A stretch of 64,000 nucleotides of DNA from the NCBI RefSeq assembly GCF_010389155.1, contig NC_057767.1:1488001-1552000 (forward strand). Reading direction: 5' to 3'. The DNA is from Erigeron canadensis (lineage: Eukaryota > Streptophyta > Magnoliopsida > Asterales > Asteraceae). Shown here piece by piece: positions 55,673-64,000 of the stretch. The notes below the pieces were generated by a model. It was not told where the DNA came from and made no database searches. It worked only from the letters and a program-made list of their open reading frames with translations. The stretch's first letter is position 1; each line of letters begins with the position of its first letter. A program made the position numbers and the translations under genes.

Positions 55673-56940
55673 CCTTCATCTTTTGGTTTACACACATCAA
55701 TGACATAGCCCACAAAAATAAATCCATGGAACTCATATTGGTGGTTCTCGCTTCCATCATTTTCTTGGTATTCTTACTTCATTACATAGATGTATATGGT
55801 AAAAGGAGAATGCCTCCGGGACCTACCGGCCTTCCCATCATCGGAAACCTTCTTGATATTGGACAAAAACCTCATGAGTCCCTAGCGAAACTCTCCAAGA
55901 TACACGGTCCTCTTATCACGATCCAATTGGGAAGAGTCACTAGTATACGTGCTGGCGTCAACACCTGCCGCGGCCAGAGATATTCTCCAACGCAACGATG
56001 ACACTTGTTCTGGGCGTACGATCCCAGACGCCGTCACGGCATCGGGGAACTATGACACATCCGTCCTATGGGTTCCACCCAACCAAGAGTGGCGAACCAT
56101 AAGAAAAGTTGTCAATACATGCCTCACTCATCTGCCCAAACTTGACACCCTTCGTGACCTTTGGGAGAACGTTGTGGAGGGGATGTTGGATTTTCTTAAG
56201 GAGTCATCACTCAAAAATGAGGTTGTGAATATAGGAAAGTTGGCATTCGCAGTAGCACTTAACCAAATGTCCAATACACGCCTTTCACAAAATGTGACTA
56301 ATTACCGAGTCCGATGATATTGGAGGGTTTAAGAGAGCCGTGAAGACATTGATGGAGGTCGATGGGAAATTTCCTATCTTGAAGCCATTAGACCCACAAA
56401 ATATACGAAGACAGGCCAAGGCTGCTTATGGTTGGTTTGACAACGTGATCGGACGTTTATAAGTGAAAGGTTAAAGCATCGAAAGTCCAAGTTGCCAAGG
56501 TTTGGTGATATGTTGGATTCCATGTTAGATTTTAGTGAAGATAATGCAGCCGATTTCAATCTTATACACATCAAAACTTTACTAGTGGTAATTAAATCTT
56601 GAATCTCCTCTTTATTATATATATGATCAAAATGGACAAAAGACCAATTAAGAAATTTTGTTACTAATAAAACTTGACACTTGTTCAAATATGTATAACT
56701 CTTACTAACATAAATTTTAACATGTACCTGTCCAATCAAAAGCTAGAAACTGAAAACCTAAAAATACTATACTACTATGAAAATGAACTAATATAAGACA
56801 TTTTTTTGCGAGGACAAACTGTCCTCACTACATGTCACTGTACGACATGATATTTGCGAAGAATTGATGTTTTAATTTGACCAAACCTTTAGCTAGGACA
56901 AGTCCTCTCTACATGGATCGCCAGGTCGGTACATACATAT

Positions 56941-56991
56941 GATGCTATAAGCGCTAATCTTTTATTATACTTTGATGCTATAAGCGCTAAT
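56941..56991. repeat. Short direct repeat in the P450 intron
   Basis: GATGCTATAAGCGCTAAT occurs at 56,941-56,958 and again at 56,974-56,991. Confidence 0.85.
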
Positions 56992-58062
56992 AGATATGAT
57001 TGTCATGGAATGAACATGATACTAATTTAATTATAATTTGAAGTATAGTTTTAGTTTCTATCACTACTACAAATTTGGGGTAATAGAGACCAGTCAAATG
57101 AATAGAGATCAGTTGCTTTTTAAAATGGTGGTCCCTAAACTTAATCAACTGGTCTCTATATTAACATGGGAATAGAGATCGGTTGCAAAAGAATAGAGAC
57201 TGGTTGCGTACAAAACAAGTGGTCTCTTGTTTTATATCTAACCGGTCTCTATTCTTAATATTAAATGCTATTTTTCTTAAAATGAATAGAGACCGTTTTA
57301 TTTATAACAAACCGGTCTTTATCTCTCCCTCACAATCATTTTAATATTTTATTATATCAATTTTATATATAGATTTCTTAATATATCTTTTTTCTTTTCT
57401 TATAGTAGACTTATGCTTGCGTAATGCGGCGGCGGTAGGGTAGTGATGGCGGAGGTGGTGGTGGTGGTGGGGGCAGCAGTGGGGATGGTGATGGTGGTGA
57501 ATGTAAAAGTAGTGTGATGTAAAATGTGGTATTGTAGTTATTTTAAGTGTTGGGAGATCTACAATGTAAATTATTTCATTAAGGGTAGATAGGGATGTTT
57601 AGATTAGTGAATAAAAGAGAAGGCTATTTTTGATTTTTCAAAGACAAAAATGTTAAAGGAAAAAAAATGATGGTTTGTTTTATTAGATAGTATATATATA
57701 TAGATATCTTTTGTTTTGTATGATATAAATTTGTTACTTTATTTTAATTTGGTTCTTTTTAATATCACTATAAGAAAAGTGGGTCCATTCTTACGAATAA
57801 CAAGCACACACAGTAGTGGTGGATCTTGACTCATCTAACCGCGGGGGGATGAAAGTAATGAGACCAAAAAATAAGACTAACAAAAATACTCAAGGGGTGC
57901 CAAAACTCACAATATCTTAAAATAACACTAAGAAAAGTAATTTTTTAGAGGTATAGCGGATTAAGTTACACTATTGGACGAATAAACGATGGGGGTCGGG
58001 GGGCCCTCGGTCCCCAATAAAGCTTTGCCCTTGCACACAACCTATATGTCCCATTTGTACAA

Positions 58063-58520
58063 GTGTTGAGCATATTGGGGCCCAATAGACCCAATGATTA
58101 CACACATACATCCATACATTCATACTTATCGATGCATCATGTTAGGCACAATCGAATGATCGAGAAACATGTTGGCCTCAATAGGCCTAATGAGATTAAA
58201 AAAAACGAGGTTCAAGGCCCCAATGGGTCCATTTGAGTGAATGACGAACATACATAACTTATTTAGCCCGTTTATACAAAAGGTGAACATATTGGGGCTA
58301 ATAGGCCCAACGATTAGACATACATACATATATACACACATCCATACTTGTCAATGAATCATGTAAGCTCAAACCAATGATTGAGAAACATATTGTGCCT
58401 AATAGGCCCAATGTGATAACAAAACAAGGTTTTAAGGCCCAAGAAGCCCATATAAGTGAATGATGAACACACACGACCCATTTAGCCCTTTATACAAGTG
58501 GTGAATGTATTGGGCCCAAT
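58063..58520. repeat. Tandem repeat of about 220 bp inside the CACTA element
   Basis: Units start near GAGCATATTGGGGCCCAATA (58,067), GAACATATTGGGGCTAATAG (58,287) and GAATGTATTGGGCCCAATGA (58,503). Each is followed by CATACATCCATAC-type runs, ATTGAGAAACAT(A/G)TTG and AGGCCCAA. A remnant of the third unit continues at about 58,725-58,795 after an insertion (58,550-58,720) bearing GTTACACATGTGTAA ends. Confidence 0.75.
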
Positions 58521-58549
58521 GATGAGACACTCCTACATCCATATATATA

Positions 58550-58722
58550 TATATATATAGGGGTGGGTTATTTGTAGTACATGTGTAACATGTGTAACTT
58601 AACTTACACACTTCTTTTTCCATCCATCTCCGACCACCACCATGATCATCTCCGACCACCGCCATGATACTCCGGCGACGACGACCATCTCCGGCGAGAG
58701 TTACACATGTGTAACTACATAT
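58550..58722. mobile_element. Small inserted sequence with ACATGTGTAA ends
   Basis: It begins after a TA run with TAGTACATGTGTAACATGTG and ends GTTACACATGTGTAACTACA. The middle is rich in CCACCACCATGAT and CTCCGGCGA. It interrupts the 220-bp tandem repeat. Class unclear. Confidence 0.45.
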
Positions 58723-59222
58723 TCGGGCTATTAGGCCCAATGATATAATATACGAGGTTTAGGGCCTAATAAGCTCATTTGAGCGAACGACAAAAAAATT
58801 AGTGTATTCTTCGAATTATAGTTAGATAAAATATATTTTCCATATTAAAAGTTAACAAACATGATAAAGCCTGTATTGAAATTTAACATGTATTTGTCAT
58901 TTTTTCTTTCGATACCTTTGTCTTATTAGCCCCAGAAGCTGATCAGTTTTTGATAAAGTATAGAGGGTTGTTCATAGTAATGTCTCAACCCTAGGAACCA
59001 ATGTCATAGATGTTTGACACATGTATCATGTGTTTTTTTTCTCATAATCTTACCATTCATCATGAAATGTGTCATGATATTATTTTTAGGTATATTTTAG
59101 ACATAATTATTAGACAAATCTATCATTCTCTAATTTAAAACTGTAATCAATTTTTATGGATTTGTGACTTTGTATAACATAATACATTTATAGATTGTGT
59201 TGAAAATTAAAACAAATACAAA

Positions 59223-59699
59223 TCTCTCTATATAACTAAGAGATAATATGTTTTTTTCTATGTGACACTTCTCTTTTCGTGCCAACTAGACTTTCTGCTT
59301 AGGTGTCATTTTTTGATAATTTTAATGTTTTTTTAAGATGTATTGACATTTAAATTTATATTTTCTAATGCTCATGTGACACTTCACTTGCCACGTCATT
59401 ATTTTCCTACGTGGATATTTGTCTTTTTAATCAATTTTAATTAGCAAATAAAAAAGCTAAATGCAAGATTTGAACTCATGACCTCTGACTTTTAATATTA
59501 TGCACAAACCACTTGATCTAACTTAATATTTATTTATTTTTTGCATACTACGGTAGATATTCATCGAATACAACTAATTAAAAGACATTGATAATATATT
59601 TTTGATCTTTGCAATTTACCTTTTTCCATCAATGTAATTATAAGTTACTTTTGGTTTACGTTCTCAGTCAATCACGCACAACGTGTGAGTTTGATCTAG
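59223..59699 (+). mobile_element. Non-autonomous Helitron nested in the CACTA element
   Basis: The 5' end TCTCTATATAACTAAGAGAT follows an A. The 3' end is hairpin TCACGC-ACAAC-GTGTGA, then GTTTGAT and CTAG followed by T. This is the A/TC...CTRR/T signature. 477 bp, non-coding. Confidence 0.8.
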
Positions 59700-60960
59700 T
59701 TTTATATATGCAACAAAATCTTGAATAAAAAAATATTAACTTGTGGCTAATGCTTGTCTTATAAAAATACCAAATAAATAAATTACATAAACGAAAAATT
59801 ATATAACAAAATAAGAAAAATTGTGTTCAAAGAATAAATCAATAAAATTAAAAAAAAAAAAAAAATCGTCTCGTAAAAACACACATACACAAAAGAAAAA
59901 TATTTCCCCAAATTTAAATGAATTGAACCGCCATTACTTCCCTCCACTTATCCAAAAAATTTTCAATTAACTCATTTTCCCAAATCTTATTTTTCCCCCC
60001 CTTTCTCATCCCTCTAAATCTGACAAAAAAAACAAAACCTAACTCTATCAGCCGCACCACTGCAATCAGCCTCCATCCCCACATCAGCGATTAATCTCCA
60101 TCACAGCGGCAACCCAGCTACTTCAAGGTATTCTTTACATTGATTTTAAAGTCATTTATCGGATTTTATTCTTATTTATTTTTATAGTGAGTTTGAGAAT
60201 TTTATGCTTAAATTAATAGATTGATTATAGTGTCTTTTTATACTTGGTTTTTTAACAGTGATTTAGGGCTTTGTTGAGTGTAGGAAATATTGTTAAGTCA
60301 CCGTTTTGGTGCAGATCGATGCTTTGATGTACATTACCTCATACCTTTTGTTTAACTTAGGTAATTTTTATATTAAATATCTTTTGGCAGCCGACCTACT
60401 GATTCTTTTTCAATCTATTTTCTTGATTTTATATATAATAAATGTATTAGATGTGATTATGAAGTTATTCCAAACAAATTAGATATTAACATTAAAAGTA
60501 ATAGTCTATTTTTTGTAATAGAGTAATTTTGGAAATGTAAATATCTGAGAACACTTTGTGCGATTCTTTCAGTTCTGACTTATAGTACTTGCAATGACTT
60601 AAATCATTCGACATTACCAGATTCATAAAATTAGCTAACTTTTTTACAGTTACGTGCTTCTGAGGTTGTCATGGATGGCTTGGTTTATGAACGTCATAAC
60701 AAGAACGATACTGTTATTTTCCATCGCAGGATACAAGTTTGTTTTTTACAGTCGATGAATAAAATGTTTTTGAGCTTGTTTTATAATATTTAGTTGGTAA
60801 TGTCTTTGGTACTAGTTACTTTTTTGTTATCTTTCTTTGTTTATCTTTCTTTGTTTGATATGACCTGCATATAAGATTCATTGAAAAATGGACCTGCATA
60901 TGTCTTTGGTACTAGTTACTTTTTTGCAATGAATGGTCCTGCTGACTTTTCTTAAAATCT

Positions 60961-61055
60961 TTTGCATGCATGATTTGCGGCTGGTACATAGTGATCTGAA
61001 GCCTGTAAACATTCTTCTGGTATCTCGAGAGTATGTGAAAGTGCCTGACTACAAG
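60961..61055 (+). pseudogene. Captured LAMMER (AFC-type) kinase fragment 1
   Basis: Reads CMHDLRLVHSDLKPVNILLV, then SREYVKVPDYK, ending at a GT donor (ACAAG/GTATGG). This is the catalytic-loop exon of plant AFC dual-specificity kinases (family form H-x-D-L-K-P-E-N-I-L-L-V-S, then Y-V-K-V-P-D-Y-K). Asn is kept, but Glu after Pro is Val. Confidence 0.75.
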
Positions 61056-61289
61056 GTATGGATAAGTTGCCACTCTTTCTTACAAGGTTTGTCTTTGTTT
61101 TAGGGCTCATCAAGGTCACCAAAGGATAGTTCTTATTCAAAAAGGGTTCCTTTGCTGAATCTACTTTTTTTCTTTGGTGATTATTGCTCTTTATATTCCA
61201 TTTTTTGCTGTGTATACTATCCCATTTGATTCTTGTTCATGCACCCTCAAACTTTTTTTTTTTTTGCTTTCTTCTATCTCTGTTTTTTT

Positions 61290-61445
61290 AGCAGATTTAT
61301 GGTTGTTTCCGACAGCAGATAAGCTGTGTTTTGAGCAGTTTTTCTTGACAGTAATTGGGCGGTTTTTTGTGCAAATTCATGGTTGTTTTCAACAGCAAAG
61401 ATGCTGTGTTTTGAGCTGTTTTTCTGGACAGCAAATGGACTTTTT
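61290..61445. repeat. Imperfect tandem duplication, about 80 bp
   Basis: ATGGTTGTTTCCGACAGCAG at 61,299 and ATGGTTGTTTTCAACAGCAA at 61,379 each continue with GCTGTGTTTTGAGC and GTTTTTCT(T/G)GACAG. Confidence 0.7.
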
Positions 61446-61622
61446 TTAGCAGTTTTTAGCAGCAAATGGGCTGAATTTTTTGTGCAGTTTTTTCGCACTA
61501 ATTAGGCTGATTTTGACTTTTTTTTGGTTTGTTTTCGACAGGTGTATCATGGATTACAATCAAAAGTTGTTGCTCCGCATTGTTTTCGGCAGGTTTAATT
61601 CTTTGTTTTAATGTTTTTACTG

Positions 61623-61724
61623 GGTGAAGCTTTGTTCCATACTCATGAAAACGTAGAACATCTTGCAATGATGGAGCGTGTTCTTGGTCTGTTGCCTATG
61701 CACATGCTGAAGAAAGCATATTAA
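61623..61724 (+). pseudogene. Captured LAMMER kinase fragment 2
   Basis: Reads GEALFHTHENVEHLAMMERV, then LGLLPMHMLKKAY and a stop. It contains the exact EHLAMMER motif that names the family. It lies about 570 bp after fragment 1 in the same orientation. The exons that belong in between (activation segment) are missing. Confidence 0.85.
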
Positions 61725-61754
61725 GTGTACTTCCTGTTTTGTTTTTCTTTCTTC

Positions 61755-62050
61755 CAGCGTTTCCAACCTATGCGAGAGTGCCTTGACTCTAACAATTACG
61801 ACTAACCGTATGCTGCTTTAGGTCCAACCGTCCAACAACAAGAATGTGGTTACTATGTGATATGATTTCCCGCCTTTTGTAAGTAATTTCATATGTATTG
61901 TATTATCTAATTTGGTTCTTGCTATTTGTTTTCTTCTATATATATATATATAAGTAATAATATTAAACTTTTTTTTCTTATTATATTTGTAGATACCTTG
62001 GAATAATACAAGACATTACGAGCACTCACAGTTGGATGCTATGGTGTGTT
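61755..62050 (+). pseudogene. Ulp1-like (C48 peptidase) C-terminal fragment
   Basis: PTVQQQECGYYVI, with the Q-x-C-G-Y-Y-V segment that carries the catalytic Cys in Ulp1-like proteases, then a stop. After a probable intron comes IPWNNTRHYEHSQLDAM, resembling the helix that ends the domain. Plant CACTA and MULE elements often carry such genes. This one is broken. Confidence 0.55.
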
Positions 62051-63431
62051 TTTGGATAAGTGCAATTTCGATTCAAAACGACTAAAGTATGGACTATCCA
62101 TTGAATTTTGACTTTATTATTAAGAATTTTATATGATTTTAAGAACATTAACTTAGTTTAGTTTTCTGTTTTTCAAAGATGTTTAGCTTTTAAATTCTAT
62201 TTAGTGGTTTGATTGAGCATTAGGTACTAGTAGTTTGGATTATTATTGAGCATCAAGTTAATTTGGTTTTGGTATCTATTGATGAGGACCAAGTGTTTTG
62301 GTTTTAGTATGAACGTTGAGAGCAATATATGTTGTTTTGGTATGAATGTTGGGATGTGAGAGCAGGTTCTGTTTTGGTAAATATAGCATAGTAGGTTTCA
62401 GCAGCCATGGCAAGTTTGCTGCAGGTTCTTTTTTTTTAAATTAAAAAAATGAATAGAGACCGGTTGGGTATAAAAAAACAGGTCTAAAAGAAAGATTAGA
62501 GACCAGTTAAATTATTAAAAACTGGTTTCTATTTGTTTGGCGGGAAGATTATATAAGCGGGAATAAAGAATAGAGACCTGTTAGGTTAAATGGAACCGGT
62601 CTCTATCAGTAGCCATAGAGACTGGTTGTAAAACAGGTATCTAAAGTACTTTTGACCGGTCTCTATAGTTTTTTTTTGTACTAGTGATATTAAATAGCAA
62701 ATGGACAATTTATCTAGTTCTTTTAAAAGTTGGTTTGTATTTCTAGCTGTAAAATGATACGATTTGGTACACAAAGTAACCGATTTCTTCTTTAATTTGT
62801 GTGTAGTGTTTACTTTTATCTGGAACAGAAACAAGCTCAAATACAACAGAATGGGCAATGACTGAACTTTTGCTTAATCCTACTATATATGTTCTCAAGG
62901 GTGCGCGAAGAAGTTTCTTCAATAGTCAGAGAAGATGGGAAAATCAAGGAAGCCAAGATCCTCAAGTTGCCATATTTACATGCTGTGACTAAAGAAACCA
63001 TGAGACTTCATTTGTCTGCACCTCTTTCAGCACCACATAAAACCGAGAAGGAAGTTAAACTTGGTGAATACATTGTCCCAAAAAACACACAAATCTTGGT
63101 GAATGTATGGGCAATAGCGCGCGATCAAAGGTATTGGGAAAAACCATTGCAATTTATGCCTGAAAGGTTTTCGGGTAAAGAGGTTGATTACAAGGGTCAA
63201 TACTTTCAATCTCTACCATTTGGGTCGGGTCGAAGAATGTGTCCTGAAATTCCCTTGGCTCATCGGGTGGTGAGCTTAATAGTCGCGTCATATGTATACC
63301 ATTTTGATTGGAAACTTGCACACTCTAGAGAAGAAATGGACATGAATGATATATTTGGTCTAACATTGTTGAGGGCAACCCCAACATTTGTTAAATACCA
63401 ATGCGCGCAATCAAAGTTAACATGTACTTAA

Positions 63432-64000
63432 TTATCGTACTTGGGCTCAAGGAATAAACTCCATTATTTTGTTTCTAGGACGATTGTGATATATGCTTAT
63501 GCGATTATCAGTTTGTGTACGTGTCACTTATAATAAATAAGTATTCGGAGTTTGCTTTGTACGAGTAATATATATTTATATTTATTATTTTGGTTATAGT
63601 AGTTCTAAATAACAGTGAGTTGTTATTTAGACGGGCCAGTCCATAAACGGGCTAAAACCGGGTTGAGTCAATAAAGTTAAATGTTTTGCAAACAGAACGG
63701 AGTCGGGTTGTCTGATTTACTTTTAGTTAACTATGATGAAACAATTACATATTTTGCTTTACAAAAACTATATTAGTCTGGCCTTTTACATTATATCATC
63801 TAAAATGTCAAAAACATTAAAGTACACTTTGGATAACCTTCGACACCCGTTCCCATTTAAAATAGAGTTTTGTTTTTGCACATTTGATCCGTCACCGATT
63901 GTTTACGTCTCATCTCCGTCATATCTCGTTTTTAATAGGGTTTGATATTCTTGTTGTTTATATTATTCGCTAGTCAGTTTAGAATCCGGTCAATGGCTAG
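63432..64000. other. Downstream flank of the P450
   Basis: Probable 3' UTR, then AT-rich sequence with CGGGCTAAAACCGGGTTGAG-type repeat remains at 63,635-63,710. No gene seen. Confidence 0.4.

Larger units (their letters stand above)
57062..62686. mobile_element. CACTA (En/Spm) element carrying host gene fragments
   Basis: The left end CACTACTACAAA and the inverted right end CACTAGTACAAA agree at 11 of 12. Subterminal arrays (57,080-57,320 and 62,450-62,670) carry many copies of AATAGAGACCGGTTG and its inverse AACCGGTCTCTATT, the layout of transposase-binding repeats in CACTA elements. No transposase (TNPD-like) ORF is visible. The interior has LAMMER-kinase pieces, an Ulp1-like piece, tandem repeats and a Helitron. 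The 3-bp flanks (TAT and ATA) do not match cleanly. It sits in the P450 intron. Confidence 0.85.
55726..63431 (+). pseudogene. CYP76-like cytochrome P450, frameshifted, with a 6.2-kb intron
   Basis: Exon 1 is 55726-56587 and exon 2 is 62807-63431. The N-terminus is an ER membrane anchor ([19 protein letters not shown]) followed by the hinge [16 protein letters not shown]. Frame breaks in exon 1: after GRVTSI near 55,948; after VTNY near 56,300; and near 56,450, before TFISERLKHRK. In exon 2 the oxygen-binding motif SGTETSS is present, then a shift near 62,888. KETMRL (ExxR) and MPERF follow, and the heme loop FGSGRRMCPEIP has Glu where the Gly of C-x-G is nearly invariant. At least four shifts plus this change mean no active enzyme. 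Families like CYP76/CYP71 oxidise terpenes, which fits the neighbouring terpene synthase. A TATA box is retained. Confidence 0.85.

Noticed and set aside
61174..61449. Phe/Leu-rich ORF as a membrane protein
   Set aside because: It covers an imperfect 80-bp tandem duplication and T-runs inside the CACTA element, without start context or conserved features.
57062..62686. An autonomous CACTA transposon
   Set aside because: No transposase reading frame is visible between the ends.

Overview
The window is nuclear DNA from a flowering plant. The genes have many introns, the spacers are AT-rich, and transposons of nearly every plant class are nested in them. The family set (mitochondrial HSP60, LOB-domain factor, F-box/LRR, cytosolic sesquiterpene synthase, CYP76-like P450) fits a eudicot. 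The terpene synthase's C-terminal metal-binding motif recalls Asteraceae enzymes, so an asterid, perhaps a composite, is my inference and no more than that.

Layout. 0.6-5.6 kb (minus): a small six-exon SAM-domain gene whose exons are mostly too short to show as ORFs; a Ty3/Gypsy relic lies in its first intron. 5.9-10.9 kb: abutting Helitron-like elements, the larger carrying exon fragments of unrelated genes (a PP5 TPR exon, a GRAS fragment and others not recognised). 10.9-13.9 kb: unrecognised exon-like pieces. 14.0-15.3 kb (minus): an F-box/LRR gene broken by one in-frame stop, with a Mutator-type MITE just upstream and a truncated inverted copy at 18.2-18.5 kb. 20.4-25.3 kb (minus): a PSMD9/Nas2 proteasome-assembly chaperone with a decayed hAT transposon in intron 1 and foldback repeats around exon 1. 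28.26-31.15 kb: a Mutator-like element with a perfect 9-bp target duplication, ending about 200 bp before the HSP60 start. 31.35-39.37 kb (plus): an intact 17-exon mitochondrial chaperonin-60 gene, convergent with a two-exon LOB-domain gene at 40.3-41.5 kb (minus). 43.9-48.6 kb: a Stowaway MITE, a hAT MITE, a short LTR retrotransposon and another MITE. 49.4-53.7 kb (plus): an apparently intact seven-exon sesquiterpene synthase. 55.7-63.4 kb (plus): a frameshifted CYP76-like P450 whose single intron holds a 5.6-kb CACTA element; that element carries LAMMER-kinase and Ulp1-like fragments, tandem repeats and a small Helitron.

Working genes, by intact frame and splice phase: the SAM gene, Nas2/PSMD9, HSP60, the LOB gene and the terpene synthase. 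The terpene synthase and the P450 lie about 2 kb apart in the same orientation and have similar TATA contexts, as in a terpenoid gene pair, but the P450 looks dead. I found no convincing wholly new system. The most unusual content is gene-fragment capture by two transposon classes and the rearranged SAM/F-box duplications. All exon joins were made by eye from splice signals and reading phase, and need transcript support.
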